NCBI RefSeq assembly: GCF_016458825.1
Contig: NZ_CP066744.1
Span: forward strand, 2,043,868 to 2,107,867
Source: Miniphocaeibacter halophilus
GTDB taxonomy: Bacteria; Bacillota; Clostridia; Tissierellales; Peptoniphilaceae
DNA length: 64,000 nt
Reading direction: 5' to 3'
Position numbers and translations under genes: made by a program. Below are positions 35,770-45,922 of this stretch, piece after piece (within the stretch, counting starts at the first letter, position 1; every line of letters begins with the position of its first letter). The notes beneath the pieces were generated by a model. That model worked only from the letters and a program-made list of their open reading frames with translations. It searched no databases and was not told the DNA's origin.

Positions 35770-38700
35770 TTATAAGAAACTCAATTGGTTAGATTCTGGT
35801 AGCCCCTTTAATACACCATGATTTCTTAAAGATTCTACAGCAACTTTATTTATTTTAGTTCTTTTTACTAAATCTTGAATTGAAAGAAATTCATTCTTAT
35901 TGTATTCGTCATATATTGCAATTGAATGAGCATCTGAAACTCCTTCAAGTCCTCTAAAAGGAGGTTGAATATATCCTTTTTCTAAAACTTTAAATTTTAA
36001 TTTATCTGAGTTTTGAAAACTTACAGGACTAGCTTTTATTCCTCTACAATACATTTCTTCAGCAACTTCTAATACAGTCAATGTACTATTATCTTTTGCC
36101 GTAGCTGAATATCCAAGTTCTTTTATTTCGCTCATTTTTTTCCTAATAGAATCCAATCCTTCAAAAATAATTTGACCTGGATAATCCGCAATTTTAGTTG
36201 TAAAGAAAGTTGAATAAAAGGCTTCAGGATAATGAACCTTAAAGTAAGCTATACGATAACTCATTAAAACATAAGCAACTGCATGGGCTTTAGGAAACAT
36301 ATATTCAATTTTTCTACAGGAATCAATATACCATTCAGGTACATCAAACTTTCTCATATAATTTTCTGTTTCTTCATCGAGTAGACGCCCTTTACGAACT
36401 GTTTCCATTATTTTAAAGGCTCTTTTGTTCTCCAGTCCCTTCTGTATTAAATAAGTCATTATATCATCTCTTGTACATATAACGTCTTTAAGAGATGCTA
36501 TATTGTCACGTACTAGATCCTGTGCATTATTAGTCCAAACATTAGTACCGTGGGATAGTCCAGATATTCTAAATAATTCTGAAATAGTTGTTGGTTCGGT
36601 TTCAACTAACATTTGCCTAACAAATTTAGTACCGAATTCAGGTATACCTAAAGTTCCTACCGATGTATAATCATAATCCTCAATAAAATTTAAAGCATCA
36701 TTAGATTTAAAAATACTCATTGTTTCATCATCATCAAAAGGAATAGTTAATGGATCTATTCCTGTAATATCACTAAGCATTTTTATTATTGAAGGAACAT
36801 CATGGCCAAGTAAATCCAATTTTAATATTCTACCACTAATTGCATTATAGTTGAAGTGAGTAGTAATAATATCTGACTTCATATCGTCTGCAGGATGTTG
36901 GACAGGACAAAAATCATATATTTCCTTATCTTGAGGAACAATCATAACTCCTCCTGGATGTTGACCGGAAGTTCTCTTTACACCTACAATTCCCTTTTGC
37001 AATCTTTTTAATTCTGCATTTGGTATATTAATTTCATTTTCTTCTATATATTTTTGAATATAGCCATATGCGGTGTTGTCAGCTATAGTACCTATAGTAC
37101 CAGCCCTAAAAACTTTATCGGAACCAAAAAGTTCTTCTGTATATTTATGAACTACTGGTTGATACTCTCCTGCAAAGTTTAAATCTATATCCGGTTCTTT
37201 ATCCCCTTCAAATCCCAGAAAGACTTCAAAAGGTATATTGTGCCCATCTTTTATATAATTTGTTCCACAAACAGGACAGATTTTATCAGGTAAATCTATA
37301 CCTGAACCGATATTTATATCATCAATAAATTCACTATGTTTACATTCTGGACATCTATAATGTGGTAATAGTGGATTAACTTCAGTAATACCTGCCATAG
37401 TTGCAGCAAAAGAAGAACCGACAGAACCTCTTGATCCTACTAAATAACCATCATCATTTGACTTCCAGACAAGTTTCTGGGCAATAATATATAAAACTGC
37501 ATATCCGTTTGAAATAATTGAGTCCAGCTCTTTATCTAAACGAGCTTTAACATACTCAGGTATAGGATCTCCATATAAAGAAATGGCTTTATCATAGGTG
37601 ATTTTTCTAAGTTCTTGATCAGAGCCTTCTATTACTGGAGGGAATGTACCATCTGGTATAGGTTTAAATTCTCCAATTAAATCCTTTATTAAATTAGTAT
37701 TTTTTATTACTATTTCCTTAGCTTTTTTCCTACCTAAAAATTCAAAGGAATTTAACATTTCTTCTGTTGTTCTTAAATATAAGGTTGGTTTAATTTCTTT
37801 CTCATGTTTTGCAAGGGGTTGAGAGAACTTAACAATATTTCTTAAAATATAATCTTCTGGATAAATGTAGTGTACATCTCCTGTTGCTACTACTGGAATA
37901 TTATATTTTTCACCAATATTGCATATTTTTTCTATATATTTTTTAACATGATTAATATCTTTAATTTCACCTTCATAAATTAATTTTCCATAATTTTCAG
38001 GAGGTTGAACTTCAAGAAAATCAAATTTACTAGCTATTTCTTCAATTATAAAATCAGGATAATCCTTAATAATAGCTTTAAATAATTCACCATTGTGATT
38101 CCCACTACCAATTAATAGACCTTCTTTATATTTATCAAAAAGAAATTCAGGTATGCCAGGTGAACGATTAAAATAATTCAAACTTGATTCAGATACTATT
38201 TTATAAAGATTTTTTAAACCAGTAAGATTTTCCGCATATATTAATCCATTATAGGCTTCATTTTTATAAATTGGCCATTCCGTATTTAGATTATTAATTT
38301 TTTCATCAAATATTATATTTTCTTCTTTAAGTTTTTTTAAAATTTCTAAGAAAATTTCAGCTGTAGCTTGTGCATCGTCACAAGCTCTATGGTGATTTTC
38401 TAGAGAAATACTTAAATGTTTTGCTATAATATTTAATTTATGTTTCTTTAATTCAGGAAAGACAGCTCTAGATAATGCCACTGTATCAATATAAGCATTT
38501 TTAAATGTAATATTTTGTAATTTACAATTCTCCCTTATAAATCCTATATCAAAATCTGCATTATGGGCAATAAGTGTTGCATTTCCAACAAATTCCATAA
38601 ATTCAGGAAGTACTTTTTTAATATTAGGTTCATTGTCTACCATATTGTTATTAATTCCTGTTAGTTCGATAATCTTTTCGGGAATAGTAACATTTGGGTT

Positions 38701-40021
38701 TATTAGCTGATTATATTTTTCAACTATTTCATTGTTTTTTACTTTTACAGCACCAATTTCAATAATTTTGTCATTTATTCTTGAAAAACCTGTAGTTTCA
38801 ATATCAAAAACAACAAATTCATCATTATTAAATGTACCATAAAAATCTGTAAGAATTCTAAGTTTGTCTTTTAAAAACTTTGCGTCAATACCATATAAAG
38901 GTTTAATACAGTTTTCCTTAGCATATTGGTCAACATCCGGATAGGATTGAACTACACCCTTATCGGTTATCCCAACAGCAGTATGTCCCCAATTTTTTAA
39001 AAGTTTCATTAAATCCTTTACTTTTACAAAACCATCTAAGGCACTCATTTGTGTAAATAGATGTAACTCAACCCTTTTTTCACTTGAGTTATCAATTTTC
39101 TTATTCATTTTATATGGTTCTATACTGTTAACATTAATTACATTTGATTTAGCAAAATTATCATAGGTATATTTACCTTCAACCTTTAAGCAAGATCCAA
39201 CAGTAATTAAATCTTCGAATTCGCTAAAATTTTTTTGTTGTAAAAAAAGTTTTGCAAGTTACTGTTGAAGTATAATCACTTATATCATATGAGAGTATTA
39301 CATAGTCATTTTTTTTAGTAACAACTTTATTTAGATCTATTACTTCTCCAGCAACACAAATATAATCCCAATTATCTCCTAAATCTTTTATTGGAGTAAT
39401 GGAACTATTAATTTTCCTGCCATATCTGTTTTTCTTGTCTACTTTATTATTATTGTTAATATCATTTATATTATTTTTTTGTTCGTTATTTATTTTTGAA
39501 ACAAATTCTTTACTAACCTTTTTTTCTTTTGATTTCACTATAGAAAGATGTTGTTGAGAAATATCTTCATCTTTTAAAGTATTAATTAGAACATTTGTAT
39601 ATTTGTTGTCAAATTTGTTAACATTTTCTAATAAAGAATTTTCAATTTTATTTTCGGATAACAATTTTTTATATTTTTCTTCACAATATATGTTTATTGA
39701 TTCCCCTATTAAATATATATCGGATTTATTTATAAATATATTATTATTTTTTAAAAAATTAAAAACTAATTCCTCAATATTTACACTAACACTATTAATT
39801 GAATTTTCTTTAAATTCAATTATAATATTTGAAAGATTTGGTAAAATTTCCTTTAAAATATTTTTAATTTCCTTTTTATCCTCAATATTCTCAACTTCTG
39901 AAAATAAGAAACTAATTTCGTCCTTTTTTGGATCATAATTAATTTCTAAGATATTAGGATCACAATTTAAACAATTTCTAATTTTTAATTTATCTAATAA
40001 AGTATTAAATTTTGATTCCAT
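35770..40021 (-). CDS. polC: DNA polymerase III PolC (Gram-positive replicative polymerase), frameshifted in this sequence
   Basis: PolC is the main replicative polymerase of low-GC Gram-positives. The frame is split: 39224-40021 codes for the N-terminal domain and OB fold (WDYICVAGEVIDL), the rest from about 39236 to 35770 for PHP, DEDDh exonuclease and polymerase. The join lies in a run of seven A (plus-strand T 39230-39236); with six the frame reads TTKNFSEFEDLITVGSCLKV and the product has about 1416 residues, normal for PolC. Seen are the exonuclease motifs VVFDIETTG, IAHNADFDIG and HHRACDDA and the polymerase motif EPDIDLNFAGE. PHP motifs read VELHLFTQMS and ITDKGV, so two expected histidines are Phe and Lys. 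Confidence 0.95.
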
Positions 40022-40030
40022 ATTTACCTT

Positions 40031-41083
40031 CTACTTCATTTTTTCTATTTCTGAAATTAATTCTTCTAATAATTTTTTCTCTTCAACTTTCTTTATAACT
40101 TTTCCTTTTTTAAATATTAAGCCTTGACCATTACCGCCTGCTATTCCTATGTCAGCTTCTTTTGCTTCACCAGGTCCATTTACAACGCAGCCCATAATGG
40201 CAACAGTTAAGTTTTTATTAATGTTGTTTAAATAATTTTCAGCTTCTTTAACAATACTTATTAAATCAATTTTTGTCCTTGCACATGTTGGACAAGATAT
40301 TATATTAATGCCCTCTGTTCTAAGTTTTAAAGATTTTAAAATCTCTTTTCCTACCCGAACCTCTTCTTCTGGTGCACTTGTTAGAGAAACTCTAATGGTA
40401 TCACCTATACCCTGGCTTAATAAACTTCCAATACCAACAGCAGATTTTATTGTCCCAACATAAGAAGGTCCTGCTTCAGTAATTCCTAAATGTAGAGGAT
40501 AATCCGTTAGTTCAGAAATCTTTTTATATGATTCAATACTCATATTTACATCACTGGATTTTAAAGATAATTTCATATTATAAAAACCTAAGGATTCTAT
40601 AAAATTCACCTCATCTAAAGCACTATATACTATAGAATCAGAGTTAACACCCTTATATTTATCCAAGTATTTTTGATGTAAGGAACCGGAGTTTACTCCT
40701 ATTCGTATAGGAACATTATACTCTTCACAACAATGGGTTACTTCTCTAACCCTGTTTTTATTTCCAATATTGCCGGGATTTATTCTTAAACAATCAGCAC
40801 CATTTTCCACTGCTGCAATTGCTAATCTATAATCAAATTGAATATCAGCAATAAAGGGAATATTGGTTTTACTTTTTATAATAGAAATTGCTTTTGCATC
40901 TTCCAAGTCATTAATTGCTGACCTGGAAATATCGCAGCCATTTTTTTCTAATAATAAAATTTGATTTACTGTTGAATCGATGTCTTTTGTTATTGTGTTA
41001 GTCATAGATTGAACAGTAATAGGTGATGAACCTCCAACGGGAACATCACCTACAAAAATTTGTTTTGTTAATTTTCTTTTCAT
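40031..41083 (-). CDS. ispG: 4-hydroxy-3-methylbut-2-en-1-yl diphosphate synthase IspG
   Basis: IspG carries out the sixth step of the MEP isoprenoid pathway with a 4Fe-4S cluster. The 350 residues begin with VGDVPVGGSSPITVQSMTNT, then PFIADIQFDYRLAI, LRINPGNIG and, in the C-terminal domain, the cluster cysteines in ISCPTCARTKID and MGCVVNGPGEAKEADIG. It lies 10 bases after rseP and 10 before polC. Its pathway partner dxr, usually between cdsA and rseP, is missing from this cluster. Confidence 0.97.
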   Translation of the reverse strand: MKRKLTKQIFVGDVPVGGSSPITVQSMTNTITKDIDSTVNQILLLEKNGCDISRSAINDLEDAKAISIIKSKTNIPFIADIQFDYRLAIAAVENGADCLRINPGNIGNKNRVREVTHCCEEYNVPIRIGVNSGSLHQKYLDKYKGVNSDSIVYSALDEVNFIESLGFYNMKLSLKSSDVNMSIESYKKISELTDYPLHLGITEAGPSYVGTIKSAVGIGSLLSQGIGDTIRVSLTSAPEEEVRVGKEILKSLKLRTEGINIISCPTCARTKIDLISIVKEAENYLNNINKNLTVAIMGCVVNGPGEAKEADIGIAGGNGQGLIFKKGKVIKKVEEKKLLEELISEIEKMK

Positions 41084-41092
41084 TTTTACCTC

Positions 41093-42097
41093 TTAAAATA
41101 AAGTAACTATATCTTTAAAAGCTACTACAACCATAAGTGTTAAAAGTAGTATTAATCCAACAAAATTTAGTAGTCCTTCCTTTTCAGCCGGTAATTTTTT
41201 ACCGGTTAACATTTCCACAAGTATTAGAACAGCTCGTCCCCCATCTAATGCAGGAAAAGGCATAATGTTAAAAACTCCTAAATTAATAGAAAGCATTGCT
41301 AGTAGATTAAAAAAGGTCATTGCACCTCTTTTTGCAGAATCACCAATTAAAACAACAGTACCTACAGGTCCTGCTAAATTATCAAGAGATAATTTACCTG
41401 TTATTAATTTATATAGTGCATCTACAATCGCTGTTGAATAGATTTTAAAATCCTTAACTGCACCTGTAATTCCTTGTAATATAGAAACATTATCTGTACT
41501 GAAAGCTCTTCCTATTTGAATACCAATAAGATATTGACCACTTTCATCCTTAGAAGGAGTTACTCTAATTTCTTTTTCCTTATTGTTAGATTTAATTAAA
41601 ATATTCAGTTCTTCTCCATTAGATTCAGATATATACTTTGTAATATCATCTGAGTTTTTTACATTTTTTTCATTGATTTCTAAAATAATATCATTTGCTT
41701 TAAGTCCAGCCTTTTCTGCAGGGCTATTCTCCACTATTAATGCTATATTTGGTTGCGCAAACATATTTACAAAAAATAAAATTACGAATCCAAGAATAAA
41801 GTTCATTATTACACCAGCTACTATTACAGCTAGTCTTTTACTTGCCTTTGCATTATTAAAGGCTTTCGGATCTTCAGAATCCTCATCTTCGCCTTCAATA
41901 GCAACATAGCCACCTAAGGGTAAGGCTCTTAAAGAATATTTAATATTATTTTTTTTCTTTTGAAATAACTTTGGGCCCATTCCTACGGAAAATTCATTTA
42001 CCTTAATTCCTGATTTTACAGCTACAAGAAAATGTCCTAATTCATGCCAAAAAATCACTATCAAAAATACTGCTATTGCTATTATTATTGTTACCAT
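41093..42097 (-). CDS. rseP: Site-2 intramembrane metalloprotease RseP
   Basis: RseP cleaves membrane-embedded anti-sigma factors and signal-peptide remnants. The 334 residues have the zinc motif WHELGHFLVA in the first membrane helix, a PDZ domain (about 115-190, ENSPAEKAGLKANDIILEIN), and the second active-site motif NIMPFPALDGGRAV near residue 275, then two further membrane segments. It follows cdsA after 18 bases. Confidence 0.95.
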   Translation of the reverse strand: MVTIIIAIAVFLIVIFWHELGHFLVAVKSGIKVNEFSVGMGPKLFQKKKNNIKYSLRALPLGGYVAIEGEDEDSEDPKAFNNAKASKRLAVIVAGVIMNFILGFVILFFVNMFAQPNIALIVENSPAEKAGLKANDIILEINEKNVKNSDDITKYISESNGEELNILIKSNNKEKEIRVTPSKDESGQYLIGIQIGRAFSTDNVSILQGITGAVKDFKIYSTAIVDALYKLITGKLSLDNLAGPVGTVVLIGDSAKRGAMTFFNLLAMLSINLGVFNIMPFPALDGGRAVLILVEMLTGKKLPAEKEGLLNFVGLILLLTLMVVVAFKDIVTLF

Positions 42098-42115
42098 TTA
42101 ACCTCCAGACATTCA

Positions 42116-42889
42116 TTATAAAAATGAATATATTAAATATATATATGGAGCAGTAAATAAAACACTATCAAAACGATCTAATACTCCTCCATGTCCTAAA
42201 AATATTGTGCCATAATCTTTAGTATTTGATATTCTTTTAAATTTAGATGCACATAAATCACCGATTTGAGATATTACTGAACCAATAGAGGCAATAATAA
42301 CTAATTGCATCTTATTGTCAAATTTAAAAACAACGGCAAATATGTAAGTTAGAATAGCAGCTCCTATAATTCCACCAATAGCACCTTCAATGGATTTTTT
42401 GGGACTTAGTTTTTCAATTAATTTATGTTTGCCAAAAACAGAACCTACTAGATATGCAAAAGTATCTGTACCCCATGAAGTTATATATACTAACCATATA
42501 AGCATAGTATCAGATAATAATATTAGTCTACTAAAAGACAGCGTAATATAAGTTACTACAAAGATTTGTAAAAAGGCTGTTTTATGATCAAATAAATCAA
42601 AAAAAGTCATCATTATCATTACAAATAATGTGTAAACTAAAATTATACTACTCTCTATATTTGTATATCCAAAATATACAGTTAGTAACAGCAGTAAAGA
42701 AAAAATAAACGCTAACAAATAGTTAGGTTTATATTCTAGTTTTTTCATAATATTAAAAAATTCATAAATTCCAACTAAAGATAAAAAAGTCGTCAGTAAT
42801 AATAAATAGGTTTTTCCTAGTATTGTAAAACCAATTAATACGGCTACTAACACAATACCTGTTAATGCTCTAATAATTAAATTTTTCAT
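42116..42889 (-). CDS. cdsA: Phosphatidate cytidylyltransferase CdsA
   Basis: CdsA makes CDP-diacylglycerol for phospholipid synthesis. The 257-residue polytopic protein has about eight membrane segments and the C-terminal signature region: SPKKSIEGAIGGI, GDLCASKFKRISNTKDYGTI and LGHGGVLDRFDSVLF, with the essential aspartates. The stop of uppS overlaps its start by one base, the conserved uppS-cdsA order. Confidence 0.96.
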   Translation of the reverse strand: MKNLIIRALTGIVLVAVLIGFTILGKTYLLLLTTFLSLVGIYEFFNIMKKLEYKPNYLLAFIFSLLLLLTVYFGYTNIESSIILVYTLFVMIMMTFFDLFDHKTAFLQIFVVTYITLSFSRLILLSDTMLIWLVYITSWGTDTFAYLVGSVFGKHKLIEKLSPKKSIEGAIGGIIGAAILTYIFAVVFKFDNKMQLVIIASIGSVISQIGDLCASKFKRISNTKDYGTIFLGHGGVLDRFDSVLFTAPYIYLIYSFL

Positions 42890-43620
42890 TATACTCCTCC
42901 AAACCTTCTATTACGACTTTGATAATCTATAATAGCTTTAAATAATTCATCTTCTTTAAAATCAGGCCATAAGCAATTAGTAAAATATAATTCAGCATAT
43001 GCTGTTTGATATAATAAAAAATTGCTTAATCGCATATCTCCACCTGAACGAATTAACAAATCAACATCTGGTTGATTTGTTGTATATAAATAGTTTTTAA
43101 AAATATCTTCATCAATATTATTAATATTAATTTTTCCTAAATTAAAATCTTCAAGAATATTTTTTGTTGCATTTACAATGTCATCTCTACCGCCATAATT
43201 TAAAGCTATATTTAAAACCATTCCGGTATTTGTACTTGTTTCATTACAAGCTTTAACAATAGCATTCTTAGCTTTAGTAGGAAGTTTTGATATATCTCCA
43301 AGAGTAATAACTTTAACATTATTCTTTTTTAATTTATCTAGTTGTATTTCTACATAATAAACTAATAAATCCATAAGAGAATTTACTTCTAACACTGGTC
43401 TTTTCCAGTTTTCAGTAGAAAATGCATAGACACTTAGAAATTCAATACCAATATTGCTAGCAACTTCTACTATTTCAACTACTCTTTTCATACCTTCTTG
43501 ATGCCCTTTAAATCTAGGAAGAAATCTTTTTTTTGCCCATCTTCCATTACCATCTAAAATAATTGCAACATGTTTAGGAATATTATTTGAATCAATTTTA
43601 TTAAGTAAACTCTCTTGCAT
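42889..43620 (-). CDS. uppS: Undecaprenyl diphosphate synthase (isoprenyl transferase)
   Basis: UppS extends farnesyl diphosphate to C55 undecaprenyl diphosphate, the carrier of peptidoglycan precursors. The 243 residues have HVAIILDGNGRWAKKR (catalytic Asp), STENWKRP, VLNIALNYGGRDDI and the C-terminal signature DLLIRSGGDMRLSNFLLYQ. It lies 8 bases after frr. With the DgkA-PAP2 fusion it supplies the lipid carrier pool. Confidence 0.98.
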   Translation of the reverse strand: MQESLLNKIDSNNIPKHVAIILDGNGRWAKKRFLPRFKGHQEGMKRVVEIVEVASNIGIEFLSVYAFSTENWKRPVLEVNSLMDLLVYYVEIQLDKLKKNNVKVITLGDISKLPTKAKNAIVKACNETSTNTGMVLNIALNYGGRDDIVNATKNILEDFNLGKININNIDEDIFKNYLYTTNQPDVDLLIRSGGDMRLSNFLLYQTAYAELYFTNCLWPDFKEDELFKAIIDYQSRNRRFGGV

Positions 43621-43628
43621 ATTCTCTC

Positions 43629-44186
43629 CTAGATCTCCATTAACTCGTCTTCTTTTGTTTTTGTAATGGAATCAATTTCAGCAGTATATTTATTAATCAA
43701 ATCTTGAATTTCTTGTTCTCCAGTTCGTAACTCATCTTCAGATATTTCTGAGTTTTTTTCTAATTTTTTTATTGCATCCATTGCTTCTCTTCTACTATTT
43801 CTCAAAGCTACTTTAGCATTTTCAGCATACTGTCTAACTAATTTAGCTAAATCCCTTCTTCTTTCTTCTGTTAATGCAGGAAATGGAAGTCTAATAATTT
43901 TTCCGTCATTTGAAGGAGTAATACCTAAATTTGATTGTAGAATACTTTTCTCTATTGCCGATATAGTTGAAACATCCCATGGTTGAATGGTCAATAACCT
44001 TGCTTCAGCAACATTAATAGTAGATACTTGATTTAATGGAGTTTGTGTTCCATAGTAGTCTATAGATAAATTATCTAACAAAGCAGGATTTGCTCTCCCA
44101 GCCCTAATAGTTTTCAAATCCTCTTTATAGGAATTTATTGTTTTTTGCATTTTTGTTTCTAAATTTTTCAATACGTCAGTATACAT
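43629..44186 (-). CDS. frr: Ribosome recycling factor
   Basis: RRF splits post-termination ribosomes with EF-G. The 185-residue length and the sequence are fully typical: TIRAGRANPALLDNLSIDYY, TPLNQVSTINVAEARLLTIQ and the three-helix bundle part RLPFPALTEERRRDLAKLVR. It lies one base after the pyrH stop, in the conserved pyrH-frr-uppS-cdsA string. Confidence 0.99.
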   Translation of the reverse strand: MYTDVLKNLETKMQKTINSYKEDLKTIRAGRANPALLDNLSIDYYGTQTPLNQVSTINVAEARLLTIQPWDVSTISAIEKSILQSNLGITPSNDGKIIRLPFPALTEERRRDLAKLVRQYAENAKVALRNSRREAMDAIKKLEKNSEISEDELRTGEQEIQDLINKYTAEIDSITKTKEDELMEI

Positions 44187-44187
44187 A

Positions 44188-44901
44188 TTAGTCTCCTTTC
44201 ACCTTAGTTCCAATATTATCTCCACAAGCTACCTTTATTAAATTATTTGGATCATCAATTCCAAAAACAACCACTGGTATATTATTATCCATACATAGAG
44301 ATGTGGCTGTTGAATCCATTATACCTAAACCTTGATTTAATATATCTATATATGATAATTCATCATATTTAATAGCATCATCATATTTATTAGGATCTTT
44401 ATTATAAATTCCGTCTGTTCCTGTTTTACCTAATAAAATTACATCTGCATTAATTTCTGCAGCTCTTAAAGCTGCTGTTGTATCTGTTGAAAAATATGGT
44501 AAACCGGCACCGGCACCAAAGATTACTACTCTATTTTTTTCAATATGCCTAATGGCTCTTCTTCTTATATATGGTTCGGCTACTGCTTTCATTTCTATTG
44601 CAGTTTGTACTCTAGTATCTACTCCTAAATTTTCAAGTGAAGCTTGTAATCTCAATGCGTTAATTACTGTACCTAACATCCCCATACTGTCAGATGTAGA
44701 TCTATCTATTTTTTCAGAGGAACGTCCTCTCCAAAAATTTCCTCCACCAACTACTATTGCTAGTTCTAGACCTAAATTATGAACTTCTTTTATAGATTTA
44801 CAAATATCATCTATAACATCGTCATCTAGTCCATGACCTTTACCACCTGAAAGGGCTTCTCCACTTAATTTTATTATTGCTCTTTTATAGGCTAAATTCA
44901 A
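44188..44901 (-). CDS. pyrH: UMP kinase
   Basis: PyrH phosphorylates UMP to UDP. The 237 residues carry [26 protein letters not shown], the [16 protein letters not shown] stretch, the [20 protein letters not shown] loop and [11 protein letters not shown]. The start is a TTG at 44901 behind GGGAGGAATAA. It has its own promoter, overlapped by a large inverted repeat, and is the first gene of the unit running to polC. With the pyrB operon it links new UMP to nucleotide pools. Confidence 0.97.
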   Translation of the reverse strand: MNLAYKRAIIKLSGEALSGGKGHGLDDDVIDDICKSIKEVHNLGLELAIVVGGGNFWRGRSSEKIDRSTSDSMGMLGTVINALRLQASLENLGVDTRVQTAIEMKAVAEPYIRRRAIRHIEKNRVVIFGAGAGLPYFSTDTTAALRAAEINADVILLGKTGTDGIYNKDPNKYDDAIKYDELSYIDILNQGLGIMDSTATSLCMDNNIPVVVFGIDDPNNLIKVACGDNIGTKVKGD

Positions 44902-44979
44902 ATTATTCCTCCCATACTATTTTTTATAAATACGAACAAGATAAATGTTCACATAAAAATTCTATTATATATCTTTAAT

Positions 44980-45008
44980 ATCATATCATTTACAACTTAC
45001 TTTTTCAA
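44980..45008 (-). promoter_or_regulatory. Sigma-A promoter of pyrH-frr-uppS-cdsA-rseP-ispG-polC
   Basis: TTGAAA (45003-45008) and TATGAT (44980-44985) are 17 bases apart on the minus strand, with TGA directly before the -10 (extended form). The leader to pyrH is about 70 bases. Confidence 0.82.
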
Positions 45009-45020
45009 CAGAAGTAAGTT
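44994..45020. promoter_or_regulatory. Inverted repeat 9-N9-9 over the pyrH promoter, candidate operator
   Basis: AACTTACTT (44994-45002) and AAGTAAGTT (45012-45020) are perfect inverted copies separated by nine bases. The repeat covers the -35 box of the pyrH promoter and has no T-tract, so an operator is more likely than a terminator. I do not recognise the binding protein. Confidence 0.6.
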
Positions 45021-45122
45021 TAGGAAATAACTGAATTAAGCAGTTTTATGTAATAAGAAATTGAAAGAAAATATTTGTTAATATTTAATTATTTTATTTG
45101 CTTTCATAATATTGTTACACTT

Positions 45123-45157
45123 AAAAAAATAGACATAATTAAGATTATGTCTATTTT
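45123..45157 (-). terminator. Intrinsic terminator of rpsB-tsf
   Basis: A 14-bp perfect stem (45126-45139 with 45144-45157, four-base loop) followed on the minus strand by seven U residues. Between it and the pyrH promoter (45021-45122) I see nothing else. Confidence 0.93.
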
Positions 45158-45179
45158 AAAATATTATTTAATTTATATT

Positions 45180-45851
45180 CTAGTTACCCATTTGTTTAGC
45201 AACTTCTTCTGCAAAGTCCTCTTCTCTTTTTTCTAATCCTTCTCCAACTTCATATCTTACAAATCTACGGATTTTAATATTTTCTCCAATTTTTGAAATT
45301 AGGTTATTTAAAAGAGTTTGAACATTTATGCTAGGATCTTTAATGTATGCTTGGTCTAATAGACAAATTTCTTCATAGAATTTACCCATTCTACCTTCTA
45401 CCTTTTTCTCTGCAATCATTTTTGATTTTTCAGGATCCATTCCTTTAGCAGCATTTTCGTTCATTGCTTGATGAATTAAAAATTCTTTTTCTTTAGCAAC
45501 TTCTTCTGCAGGAACATCTTCTCTTGAAACGTATTTTGGAGATGAAGCAGCAACTTGCATAGCAATATCTTTAACAAATTGTTTAAATTCTTCATTTTTA
45601 GCAACGAAATCAGTTTCAGAATTCACTTCTACTAAGGCTGCAATTCTACCACCATGTATATATGCTTCAACTAAACCTTCAGAAGCAATTCTACCAGCTT
45701 TTTTAGAAGCACCAGCAAGTCCCTTTTCTCTTAAAATTTCCATTGCTTTTTCCATGTCTTCATTAGCTTCTTGTAAAGCCTTTTTAGCATCCATCATACC
45801 AGCACCAGTTTTATCACGTAATTCTTTAACCATTGTAGCTGTTATAGCCAT
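45180..45851 (-). CDS. tsf: Elongation factor Ts, short form
   Basis: EF-Ts recycles EF-Tu-GDP. The N-terminal UBA-like domain and the TDFV motif are clear: [20 protein letters not shown] and [18 protein letters not shown]. At 223 residues it is shorter than the approximately 290-residue form of Bacillus, having one core subdomain reduced, and it ends with [20 protein letters not shown]. Short EF-Ts is known in several lineages. It lies 71 bases after rpsB with a hairpin between them. Confidence 0.97.
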   Translation of the reverse strand: MAITATMVKELRDKTGAGMMDAKKALQEANEDMEKAMEILREKGLAGASKKAGRIASEGLVEAYIHGGRIAALVEVNSETDFVAKNEEFKQFVKDIAMQVAASSPKYVSREDVPAEEVAKEKEFLIHQAMNENAAKGMDPEKSKMIAEKKVEGRMGKFYEEICLLDQAYIKDPSINVQTLLNNLISKIGENIKIRRFVRYEVGEGLEKREEDFAEEVAKQMGN

Positions 45852-45887
45852 TAATATTCCCCCTTAAAATTTATAATAAATCAGAAC

Positions 45888-45915
45888 AAAAGGTAAGAGA
45901 TATATTACTCTTACC
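45888..45915 (-). terminator. Weak terminator or attenuator between rpsB and tsf
   Basis: GGTAAGAG with CTCTTACC (45892-45899 with 45908-45915, eight-base loop) followed on the minus strand by TTTTG. The short T-tract suggests partial termination, which would lower tsf relative to rpsB. Confidence 0.5.
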
Positions 45916-45922
45916 ATTTTTA

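Noticed and set aside
44902-45179. tRNA or small RNA in one of the two largest gaps.
   Set aside because: The gap is explained by the pyrH promoter, the inverted repeat and the tsf terminator; no cloverleaf or other conserved fold is seen.
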